34,121 bases of DNA, from positions 1 through 34,121 of the forward strand of contig CAZLGO010000006.1 of assembly GCA_964559295.1 (NCBI GenBank), given 5' to 3'. This DNA is from CAZLGO01 sp964559295. Its GTDB lineage: Archaea; Methanobacteriota; Methanobacteria; Methanobacteriales; Methanobacteriaceae. Below, in pieces: positions 22,852 through 30,016 of this stretch (within the stretch, counting starts at the first letter, position 1; the number at the start of each line of letters is the position of its first letter). The notes beneath the pieces are model-generated. The model searched no databases, was not told the DNA's origin, and saw nothing but the letters and a program-made list of their open reading frames with translations. A program made the position numbers and the translations under genes.

Positions 22852-23824
22852 AGAATTCCTCCAACTTTTTTATTACATCTGATACTCCTGTTCTCTTGGA
22901 TGCTGTAACCATTAAAGGCTCATCCACTTTTTTGATATATTCATCCAGATACTTAAAATTTTCTACCAGATCCATTTTGTTGAAAATACACAAAATAGGA
23001 GTATCAAAAATATTTTTTATTTCTCTGTAGAGTCTAAATTGTCCATCAAGGGGATATCCACAAGTTTCAGATGCATCGAATATATATATGATGATATCTG
23101 CAAGATGTTCCAGTGCGACCATAGCCCGAAGTTCAATTTCATTCCTATCTTTTATAGGTCTATCAAGAAGTCCGGGTGTGTCTATTATTTGATATCTTTC
23201 CCATTTTCTCTCCATATATCCTATTTGAATACCTTTGGTTGTGAATGGATAATCAGCTACCTTCGGCTCGGCGAATGTCATCTGTTTGAGTAGTGTTGAT
23301 TTTCCAACATTTGGAAAACCTGCTATAACAACTGTTTTTGCACTAAAATCGATTTTAGGCATGTTTCTAAGTTTTTCTTTTGCAAAGGCTAAAAAATCAA
23401 GTTCATCCTCTATCCTGCGCAAAACAGATGAAATTCTCCCAAATGCCGCTTTTCTAATTTTTGATGCATTTTCTGACCTGGATCTTCTTATTTTAAATAC
23501 ATATTCATTTTCAAGTTTCGATATGATCCTGACAGCCCAATTTAAAGCTCCAAGGGATTTTTTCAGCTCATCTACACCCACCATAACATCCACATAATCC
23601 TGATAAAACATGTGCATATCGTCTATCTTCGGTGTTTTTATGATTAGATTATTTAGAGTATCTTTTATAACCTGACATGCTGTTTTTATTCTTGCTTCTT
23701 CTATTCTTTTTGCTTTCTGATGTACTGGTATTTTTGAAGCTCTCACTTTATTTGCAGCCTTCCTTGCCCTTCTAAAACTCTTATCTAGGATTTCATTTGG
23801 TGTGGGAACGGTTGGTATAAACAT
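22826..23824 (-). CDS. Nog1-like GTPase (archaeal, OBG/HflX-like class)
   Basis: A 332-residue GTPase with a helical N-terminal region (1-160) and a G domain: G1 GFPNVGKST (169-177), switch region YPFTTKGIQIGYM, G3 DTPGLLDRP and G4 NKMDL. This is the archaeal counterpart of eukaryotic Nog1, which acts in large-subunit ribosome maturation; the archaeal role is inferred. It lacks the long C-terminal part of the eukaryotic protein, as is usual in archaea. Its end overlaps hsp20 copy 2. Confidence 0.93.
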   Translation of the reverse strand: MFIPTVPTPNEILDKSFRRARKAANKVRASKIPVHQKAKRIEEARIKTACQVIKDTLNNLIIKTPKIDDMHMFYQDYVDVMVGVDELKKSLGALNWAVRIISKLENEYVFKIRRSRSENASKIRKAAFGRISSVLRRIEDELDFLAFAKEKLRNMPKIDFSAKTVVIAGFPNVGKSTLLKQMTFAEPKVADYPFTTKGIQIGYMERKWERYQIIDTPGLLDRPIKDRNEIELRAMVALEHLADIIIYIFDASETCGYPLDGQFRLYREIKNIFDTPILCIFNKMDLVENFKYLDEYIKKVDEPLMVTASKRTGVSDVIKKLEEFCERYKKIR

Positions 23825-23886
23825 GCAATCACTTTGGTTTAGAATAAAAAAGTTCAGAATCTATTAAAGGAAAGTGCAAAATGCAA

Positions 23887-24447
23887 CTATTCACGAAAAA
23901 TCTGTGTATTAAACCTATAGATTTTAACATCCTCAGAAAGCCAGCAATCTGGTGGAAGACCAGCCTTCATACATGTGTTACATAAAAACTCCTCCACATT
24001 CCAACGCCATTCGGTTGCAACCTGTGGAAGTAGAAGTCCCCTGTATAATCCTTTTTCAACTATCAGGCCATCTTCACCTATCCTGATCTTCTTTAAATAT
24101 TCCTTTGGACTTTCAACTTGTATAAGTTCTGGTTTTGTTAGGACACTAACCTCTATTTCGATCTTATCTAATTCATCAAGCGTCATGGGTGGAAATCTGG
24201 GATCTGCTGTTGCCGAAGATATTGCAACTTCTATAACCGCATTTGCAAGCGATTTTACTGGCTCGGGATAACCTATACATCCTCTAAGTTCCTTGTTACG
24301 ATGAATGGTTACAAATACTCCCTTATGTTCTCTCAATGATTTTGGAGTGTGTTTAGGTACTTGTATGATTTTTCTGTCCTCCAAATAGGTTTTTATAGCT
24401 TCTCTTGCAAGTTCCAATAAAAATCTTCCCTCTTTCTGGGATAACAT
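23887..24447 (-). CDS. AMMECR1 domain protein
   Basis: A 186-residue protein of the AMMECR1 family (TIGR00296), with the diagnostic RGCIGYPEP motif near residue 56, and DPRFPPMTLDEL and WNVEEFL further on. The fold is known from archaeal structures, but the biochemical role is unsettled; no catalytic reaction can be assigned. The ATG follows GGAGGAG. It lies between tldD and the Nog1-like gene in one orientation, with a repeat element before it. Confidence 0.92.
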   Translation of the reverse strand: MLSQKEGRFLLELAREAIKTYLEDRKIIQVPKHTPKSLREHKGVFVTIHRNKELRGCIGYPEPVKSLANAVIEVAISSATADPRFPPMTLDELDKIEIEVSVLTKPELIQVESPKEYLKKIRIGEDGLIVEKGLYRGLLLPQVATEWRWNVEEFLCNTCMKAGLPPDCWLSEDVKIYRFNTQIFRE

Positions 24448-24525
24448 TAAATTACTCCTCCAACATCGTTTTTAAACTTTTAAGCCAAAGAACTTTTAAG
24501 AAACTTTCAAACGCTTGCCTTTTTG

Positions 24526-24550
24526 ATCAACCTTTTTCTAAAAGGTTGAT
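24526..24550. repeat. Dispersed element copy with perfect 11-bp hairpin at the tldD stop
   Basis: ATCAACCTTTT (24526-24536) and AAAAGGTTGAT (24540-24550) pair perfectly around TCT. The arm touches the tldD stop codon (24552-24550). TTTTGATCAACC (24521-24532) is the family core. Nearby AACTTTTAAG occurs twice (24475-24484 and 24491-24500). No T-run follows on the minus strand, so it is not a classical terminator. Confidence 0.8.
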
Positions 24551-25923
24551 TAGAGTACTCCTCCAACCGTTGCTTCACTAACCCTCACGTGGGGGCCTCC
24601 ATCTCCAACAGGAACGGTTTGTCCAGCCTTTCCGCAAAATCCAACGCTCATTTTAAAATCTGAACCTACAGCATCAACTTTTTTTAGGATCTCAAGGGTA
24701 CTGCCGGACAACGAAACATCTTTTAATAGTTCCTTTATCTCTCCATTTTCAATCATAAAAGATTCTGCAGCGTTGAATTGGAAAATGCCCTTCCCTGTAT
24801 CTACCTGACCTCCTCTTGAACCTTTAAGATAGATTCCTTTTTTTATATCTTCTATCAATTCATCAAACTTGAAGTCTCTTGGTTTTAGGTAAGTGTTGCT
24901 CATTCTTACAATTGGACGCTCGTAGGTTACAGATCTTGCATTTCCTGTTGGTTTCATGCCTAATTTTGATGCAGTTTCCCTTGAGTTCATGTAGGATATC
25001 AAAATTCCATCTTCAACCAAAATGTTTTTCTGTGTTTTTATTCCTTCTGAATCATAAGGATAATAACCAAAGGCATCCCTACTGGCATTGTCTATGATGG
25101 TGACATGCTTTGAGCCTATTTTGCTTCCAATTTTCCCTTTAAGGATGGAATCATTCTGTAAAACTAAATCAGCTTCAGCAGCGTGTCCTAATGCTTCATG
25201 CACAAAAACACCTGTTAGTTCACAATCCATCACAATAGGGAACTTTCCTGATGGTGGTGGGGCAGCTCTAAGAAGTCTTGTGGCTTTAGATCCAGCTGAT
25301 CTTCCAAATTTTTCAATATCTTCTTTTTTTATGGCTTCAAATCCGCATGCTCCACCAACACTTTTGTGCCCAAATTGGATAACACCTTCTGATGCTGCAA
25401 CAGCATTCAAAAACATAGCAACTCTTGCACCCTCAACAACAATAGATGCACCTTCTGAATTTAAAAATGTGTTTTTGCCTTCAGCGTCCACATAAGATAC
25501 GGTGGTACTTACAACATCTTTGATCTTTGCAGCATGATCTGCCTCAGATACGACCTCCTTTTTCTCATCTATTGAAACTTCCTTTGGTTTTAACTTTGCA
25601 TTTGATTTTACATAATCAGTAGCAGATTCAACATCTGCAAGTTTCACATCGCCTTTTAACGATTTTGCAAGTCTTAATGCAGATTCTGCAATTTCATTCA
25701 TCTTTGAGATCTGGGTTGTGGATGCAAAGCCCCATGCTCCATCCTTAAGTACCCTAAAACAAGCGCCAAAATCAAAACCCGAGTTTATCTCTTGGATCTT
25801 GCCATCTTTCATCAGTATAGATGTGCTTTGATTTTCACTTATCCTCACATCAACATAATCTGCTCGATTTTCCAAAAGATGAATGGTCCTTTCTGCTACA
25901 TCAAGATATAGAGGATTTGTCAT
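24550..25923 (-). CDS. tldD: TldD family metalloprotease
   Basis: A 457-residue zinc protease subunit. The HExxxH motif HEALGH is at 242-247, within VHEALGHAAEAD, and the C-terminal Cys/His region has GFCGKAGQ and VGDGGPHVRVSEATVGG. TldD normally works with TldE to degrade unfolded small proteins or process peptides. No TldE gene is visible in the window, so the partner must be elsewhere or this one acts alone. The downstream hairpin touches its stop codon. Confidence 0.94.
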   Translation of the reverse strand: MTNPLYLDVAERTIHLLENRADYVDVRISENQSTSILMKDGKIQEINSGFDFGACFRVLKDGAWGFASTTQISKMNEIAESALRLAKSLKGDVKLADVESATDYVKSNAKLKPKEVSIDEKKEVVSEADHAAKIKDVVSTTVSYVDAEGKNTFLNSEGASIVVEGARVAMFLNAVAASEGVIQFGHKSVGGACGFEAIKKEDIEKFGRSAGSKATRLLRAAPPPSGKFPIVMDCELTGVFVHEALGHAAEADLVLQNDSILKGKIGSKIGSKHVTIIDNASRDAFGYYPYDSEGIKTQKNILVEDGILISYMNSRETASKLGMKPTGNARSVTYERPIVRMSNTYLKPRDFKFDELIEDIKKGIYLKGSRGGQVDTGKGIFQFNAAESFMIENGEIKELLKDVSLSGSTLEILKKVDAVGSDFKMSVGFCGKAGQTVPVGDGGPHVRVSEATVGGVL

Positions 25924-25990
25924 GATGTTATAATTATGATTTCTAACTTATATGGTTATAGATTTTTGTCCCCTTAGAGAGGAGTTATCA

Positions 25991-26000
25991 TTTTATATAT
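25991..26000 (+). promoter_or_regulatory. TATA box of the sulfur-assimilation operon
   Basis: TTTTATATAT lies about 50 nt upstream of the ATG at 26042, predicting a start near 26020. GGTGA (26034-26038) precedes that ATG. This spacing matches the other well-formed promoters in the window and supports transcription beginning before the 45-residue ORF. Confidence 0.55.
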
Positions 26001-26041
26001 TAAAATGTCTTAACTATCCGTATAAAAATAACTGGTGAATA

Positions 26042-26179
26042 ATGCAAGCTGAGTTTGATTTGCAACATTATTGTTGTGGTCCAAGAGGTTGTGAAATTGA
26101 AATAGAGTATGAAAAAAAGCTGGATTTAGGATTTAGAATCATAATAAACTTTACATATTTATTAAAGCACTTGATGTGA
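26042..26179 (+). CDS. Small Cys-containing protein, 45 residues, unrecognised
   Basis: An ATG at 26042, preceded by GGTGA and a TATA box at 25991-26000, opens 45 codons ending at TGA 26177-26179, four bases before the next gene. The product starts MQAEFDLQHYCCGPRGCEIE and continues with a charged and then hydrophobic C-terminal part (FRIIINFTYLLKHLM). The CC-x4-C cluster could bind metal or carry sulfur. I recognise no family. Its position suggests a role with the sulfurtransferase pair, or alternatively a leader peptide controlling them. A purely chance ORF is possible. Confidence 0.6.
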   Translation: MQAEFDLQHYCCGPRGCEIEIEYEKKLDLGFRIIINFTYLLKHLM

Positions 26180-26183
26180 TAGG

Positions 26184-27710
26184 ATGAAAACAATCGAGGA
26201 GATAAACCAGAAAATCAAAGATGGAGATGTTGTTGTAGTAACAGCCAGGGAAATGACAAGTATCGTAGCAGAAAATGGTACAAAAAAAGCTGCTAAGGAA
26301 ATTGATGTTGTGACAACAGGGACATTTGGTGCTATGTGTTCTTCAGGGGCATTTCTGAACTTCGGTCATTCTGATCCACCAATAAAAATGTATAAGACCT
26401 TTTTAAACAATGTTGAAGCCTATTCAGGTTTAGCTGCTGTTGATGTTTATATAGGGGCTGCACAACCAAACAGGAATCCTGAAATAGGAATTGATTATGG
26501 AGGTGCCCATCTTATCGAGGATCTCATAAGAGGGCGGGAAATAGAACTTGTAGCAGAGGCATATGGAACAGATTGCTACCCAAGAAAAAAAATAGAGACT
26601 TATATTACCCTCGAGAAATTAAATCAGGCAATTATGGTAAATCCAAGAAATTGTTATCAAAACTATGCTGTTGCAACAAACTCAACAGACGAAACTCTCT
26701 ATACATATATGGGCACACTTTTACCTAATTTTGGGAATATAACCTACTCGAGTGCTGGTGAACTTAGTCCGCTTATTAACGATCCCTATTTTGAAACCAT
26801 AGGAACAGGAACAAGGATATTTCTATGTGGAGGAGAAGGTGTTGTAATTGGAGAGGGCACACAACATGCAACAGAGGTGGAGCGAAGAAATGGGGTACCT
26901 GTAGGTCCAGCTGGAACTCTTATGCTCAAGGGAGACATGAAGAAGATGGATTATAATTACGTTCGAGGTGCAACCATGCAAAAATATGGTCCAACACTAT
27001 ATGTTGGAGTTGGAGTTCCAATACCTATTTTAAATGAGAATATAGCCAAAAGAACAGCTATAAGTGATGAAGATATAACCTGCCGTATTATGGATTATGG
27101 TATGGCAAGAAGAAATCGTCCAATTATTGGAGAGACCAACTATAAAGAATTGAAAAGTGGAAAGATTGAAATTGGTGGTATGGAGGTTCCAACATCTCCC
27201 TTATCTTCACACAAAAAAGCAGAAGAAATTGCAGAAAAATTGAAAACATGGATAGAGGAAGGGAAGTTCTTTGTTACAAAACCCATAAAAAAAGTACCAT
27301 CAGAAAAACATGTCTTAAAACCGCTTGAAATTAAAAAACCTTCTATTTTGGTAAAAGATATAGAAAGTAAACCTGCGATAGTAGCATATCCAACGGAAAG
27401 CATTACTGACGTTGCCAAAAAACTTGTTGAGAACAACATAAATCACCTCCCTGTTGTGGACAACAACATGAAACTTGTGGGCATTGTAACATCATGGGAC
27501 ATAGCAGATGCAGTTGCAAAGAGCAGGAGGAGATTAAAAGATGTTATGACTAAAAATGTCATAATAGCAAGGGAAGAAGAACCAGTGGATGCTGTGGCAA
27601 GAAGAATAGATAAATACGATATCTCAGGACTTCCGATTGTTGATAAAAACAACAAAGTAAAAGGTATTATTACAGCAGAGGATATTTCAAGATTGATTGG
27701 TGAAAGATAA
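26184..27710 (+). CDS. L-aspartate semialdehyde sulfurtransferase (DUF39 plus CBS pair)
   Basis: The protein belongs to the MA1821 type, which with a ferredoxin-like partner converts aspartate semialdehyde and sulfide to homocysteine in archaea. The DUF39 domain spans ~1-370, with cysteines at 52 (GAMCSSGAF) and 131 (YGTDCYPRK), the latter the position I recall as reported functional. Two CBS repeats follow (~389-445 and ~450-508; NHLPVVDNNMKLVGIVTSWD and SGLPIVDKNNKVKGIITAED begin their cores), likely adenosyl-ligand sensors. Length 508 is normal. It forms an operon with the NIL-ferredoxin downstream. Confidence 0.93.
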   Translation: MKTIEEINQKIKDGDVVVVTAREMTSIVAENGTKKAAKEIDVVTTGTFGAMCSSGAFLNFGHSDPPIKMYKTFLNNVEAYSGLAAVDVYIGAAQPNRNPEIGIDYGGAHLIEDLIRGREIELVAEAYGTDCYPRKKIETYITLEKLNQAIMVNPRNCYQNYAVATNSTDETLYTYMGTLLPNFGNITYSSAGELSPLINDPYFETIGTGTRIFLCGGEGVVIGEGTQHATEVERRNGVPVGPAGTLMLKGDMKKMDYNYVRGATMQKYGPTLYVGVGVPIPILNENIAKRTAISDEDITCRIMDYGMARRNRPIIGETNYKELKSGKIEIGGMEVPTSPLSSHKKAEEIAEKLKTWIEEGKFFVTKPIKKVPSEKHVLKPLEIKKPSILVKDIESKPAIVAYPTESITDVAKKLVENNINHLPVVDNNMKLVGIVTSWDIADAVAKSRRRLKDVMTKNVIIAREEEPVDAVARRIDKYDISGLPIVDKNNKVKGIITAEDISRLIGER

Positions 27711-27734
27711 AAAAGATAGAGGAGAAGTATCTCT

Positions 27735-28121
27735 ATGAAAGCTTGGTTAAAGTTCTCAGCCAATATAATAAACAAACCGATAATTTCAAACACGATAAAA
27801 AAGTATGATATAACTTTTAACATATTAAGGGCTGATATAACTTCAAGAGGAGGTAAAATACTCGCAGATATAAGTGGGAAGCAGGCACAAGAAAGTATTC
27901 AATATATAAAAAAACAAGGTATCAGTATAGATTTTATCAAAGAGGTTGTAAAAAAAGACAATGAACAATGCATAGACTGTGGAGCATGCGTATCATTGTG
28001 TCCTGTAGAAGCAATTCATGTCATGGACGATTGGAGTATTGAGATAGACGATCAACTATGTATTGGATGTGGGGTTTGCACCATTTCTTGTCCTATGAAG
28101 GCTATAAATGTTATGGAATGA
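27735..28121 (+). CDS. NIL-domain ferredoxin, sulfurtransferase partner (MA1822 type)
   Basis: A 128-residue protein: residues ~1-75 are a NIL domain, then two [4Fe-4S] motifs, CIDCGACVSLCP and CIGCGVCTISCP. In Methanosarcina the homologous pair assimilates sulfide into homocysteine, the ferredoxin probably supplying electrons or handling sulfide. It starts 25 bp after the partner gene, with GGAGAAG as ribosome-binding site. A repeat copy begins 12 bp after its stop. Confidence 0.94.
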   Translation: MKAWLKFSANIINKPIISNTIKKYDITFNILRADITSRGGKILADISGKQAQESIQYIKKQGISIDFIKEVVKKDNEQCIDCGACVSLCPVEAIHVMDDWSIEIDDQLCIGCGVCTISCPMKAINVME

Positions 28122-28132
28122 TAATAATCGTC

Positions 28133-28172
28133 AAAAAAGGATCGAACCGAAGATAAGTTTTGATCAACCTTT
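28133..28172 (+). repeat. Dispersed TTGATCAA element, copy with the best peptide-like pattern
   Basis: It aligns without gaps to 7995-8034 (35/40) and, reversed, to 6098-6141. The plus strand can be read R-I-E-P-K-I-S-F-D-Q-P-F and stays open to a TAA at 28200-28202 in the +1 frame relative to the NIL-ferredoxin gene. No start codon is near, so I do not call a CDS. Confidence 0.75.
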
Positions 28173-28226
28173 CATAGAAGTTGTTTTAAAAGATTGTTTT
28201 TAAGGGTTTACAGTAAGGAGATTAGA

Positions 28227-29420
28227 ATGAACGTAGTAGTTGTAGGATCAGGAGCTGGTGGAGCAACTGTTGCAGCAGAACTTGCAGAAAGTGGACTAGC
28301 TGTTACTATAATCGAAAAAGGACCATATATAGAGCCTGAAAAAGCCCATAAATATTATGAACCCCTAAAAACAGGAGTGGATCTCTTAAAGACTTCTTGT
28401 GTTGGAGGTACAACACTTGTGTCAACAGCGAATGGTATAAAAGCCTCTGAAGATCTCCTCAAAAGGATGGGCATAGATCTTGGGGAAGAATTCAGAAAAG
28501 TAAAGCAGGAGTTGTCTGTAAAGACTCTTCCAGATTCCCATTTTGGCAACGGTACAAAAAAAATAATGGATGCAGCCAGATCCTTGGGCTTTGATATTAA
28601 AAAAATGCCAAAGTTTATAGATCCAAAAAAATGTGAACCCTGCGGTAAATGTGCCTTCGGATGCCCCAGAGATGCAAAATGGACTGCTTTAAAATCTATA
28701 GAAGAAGCAAAAAAATTTGGAGCAAAGGTTATAGAAAATACCACTGTCACGGATATAATGGTGGTTAAGGGGGAAGTTATGGGAGTTAAAAGCTACGATA
28801 AGGTATTTCCATCAGATATCGTAGTTTTATCCTCTGGTGCTATTCAAACTCCCAGATTATTAAGAAAGGTTGGTATAAATGCTGGAGATAATCTTTTCGC
28901 GGATACCTTTGTTACAGTTGGTGGGATCTTGAAGGACATTGGATTTAATAAAGAAGTTCAAATGAACGCCCTAATAAAATTCGATGACTTTATTATAGCT
29001 CCTCATTTTTCAAGCTATTTGTACAAAAGACTCGAGCATCTTGGAGCCAAAAGCAAAGACATATTGGGGATGATGGTCAAGATAAAGGATGAGTCTTCTG
29101 GCAAGGTTAAAAAAGATTCTGTAGTAAAATACAACACTCTAAATGACGTAAAGCTCCTATCAGAAGGATCAGCAATTGCTGGGTCAATATTAACAAAAGC
29201 AGGTGTTGATCCAAAGACAATTATATCCACTCATGCAAGAGGCGCGCATCCTGGAGGAACAGCATCAATTGGAAGGGCTGTTGATAAAAATCTTGAAACA
29301 GAGATTAATGGACTTTTTGTTGCAGATGCAAGTGTTTTTCCAATATCTCCTGGAGTTCCTCCAATTCTTACAATAGTTGCTTTGGCTAAAAGGCTGGCTG
29401 AGTACATAAAAGATCGGTAG
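28227..29420 (+). CDS. GMC-family FAD-dependent oxidoreductase with an iron-sulfur motif
   Basis: A 397-residue flavoprotein: FAD-binding GSGAGG at residues 7-12, the GGTTLVSTANG segment near 60-70, and the C-terminal GMC signature ADASVFPISPGVPPILTIVALAKR (first 20 shown by position ~364-388). Residues 136-146 hold CEPCGKCAFGC, a ferredoxin-like CxxCxxCxxxC, so a [4Fe-4S] cluster next to the flavin is likely. The acceptor and substrate are unknown. AAGGAG precedes the ATG at 28227; an earlier in-frame ATG (28194) lacks such a site. It follows the sulfur operon, separated by a repeat element. Confidence 0.9.
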   Translation: MNVVVVGSGAGGATVAAELAESGLAVTIIEKGPYIEPEKAHKYYEPLKTGVDLLKTSCVGGTTLVSTANGIKASEDLLKRMGIDLGEEFRKVKQELSVKTLPDSHFGNGTKKIMDAARSLGFDIKKMPKFIDPKKCEPCGKCAFGCPRDAKWTALKSIEEAKKFGAKVIENTTVTDIMVVKGEVMGVKSYDKVFPSDIVVLSSGAIQTPRLLRKVGINAGDNLFADTFVTVGGILKDIGFNKEVQMNALIKFDDFIIAPHFSSYLYKRLEHLGAKSKDILGMMVKIKDESSGKVKKDSVVKYNTLNDVKLLSEGSAIAGSILTKAGVDPKTIISTHARGAHPGGTASIGRAVDKNLETEINGLFVADASVFPISPGVPPILTIVALAKRLAEYIKDR

Positions 29421-29502
29421 TATGCAAAACAGAAATTGGGTTTTATAGCATGCATGCTTATGGGATACGCTCCAAAACAAAGCCCTGTAAATAAGTCACA
29501 TC

Positions 29503-29973
29503 CTAAAACTGAGATTCTATCTCACTTTCCTCCATGATCCTTTCACAGTAGTAGCATCTTAAGATAACAGGTTCTCTTCTTATTACATAAAATCTCGTGT
29601 TGACAGGCTCACTTGTATTGGTTATACAATTGGGATTTGGACATTTTAGGATACCAGTTATCTCATCTAAAAGATGTACCTTGCTTTTTTCTGAGAGTTC
29701 ATAATTTCTTATTATATTTATTGTGGCATTTGGAGCTATTAGAGCTATTTTATCAACTTCCTTTGGTGCTAACTCTCGTCCTTCTATTTTAACTATGTCC
29801 TTGTTCCCCATTTTGGAGGATGGAACGTTCATGGCAATTGTTACTGTGCTTTTTCCGTTAGGAAGTCCAAGTATTCTAAGAACACTCAAAGCCTTGTTAG
29901 CTGTTATATGATCTATAACCGTTCCATTTTTTATTGGTTCAACCTTAAGTTTTTTTGGTTTCTTCATGAGCAT
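29503..29973 (-). CDS. pyrI: Aspartate carbamoyltransferase regulatory subunit
   Basis: It binds nucleotides and allosterically controls the catalytic subunit PyrB in pyrimidine synthesis. The N-terminal nucleotide-binding domain (IKNGTVIDHITANKAL...) is followed by a zinc domain with CPNPNC and CYYC. Length (156) is normal. pyrB normally lies just upstream; here the upstream gene is secD and no pyrB is in the window, so pyrI is separated from its partner. The start at 29973 lacks a clear ribosome-binding site; ATG 29967 is an alternative. Confidence 0.95.
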   Translation of the reverse strand: MLMKKPKKLKVEPIKNGTVIDHITANKALSVLRILGLPNGKSTVTIAMNVPSSKMGNKDIVKIEGRELAPKEVDKIALIAPNATINIIRNYELSEKSKVHLLDEITGILKCPNPNCITNTSEPVNTRFYVIRREPVILRCYYCERIMEESEIESQF

Positions 29974-29993
29974 GCATTAAAAGTTTTTTCATG

Positions 29994-30016
29994 TTTTGAT
30001 CAATTCTTGTAGGTTG
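29994..30016. repeat. Degenerate dispersed element after the secD stop
   Basis: TTTTGATCAA (29994-30003) is followed by AGGTTG (30011-30016), which abuts the secD stop (30019-30017). The layout equals that at the argC stop (32589-32610) and the tldD stop, but the hairpin arms have decayed. Confidence 0.55.

Noticed and set aside
7986..24550. Hairpin elements as a CRISPR array
   Set aside because: Copies are far apart, differ in length and orientation, lack regular spacers, and no cas gene is present.
24526..24550. Hairpin at tldD as a classical intrinsic terminator
   Set aside because: In the tldD transcript the stem is not followed by a U-run; the T-rich side is upstream.
28117..28202. A real C-terminal extension of the NIL-ferredoxin by +1 frameshift through the repeat
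   Set aside because: The frame is open, but the normal protein length ends at the TGA and no slippery site was seen. Kept only as part of the repeat finding.
29447..29458. Palindrome AGCATGCATGCT between the GMC gene and pyrI
   Set aside because: It lies between converging genes away from any promoter, has no free loop for a hairpin, and appears once.
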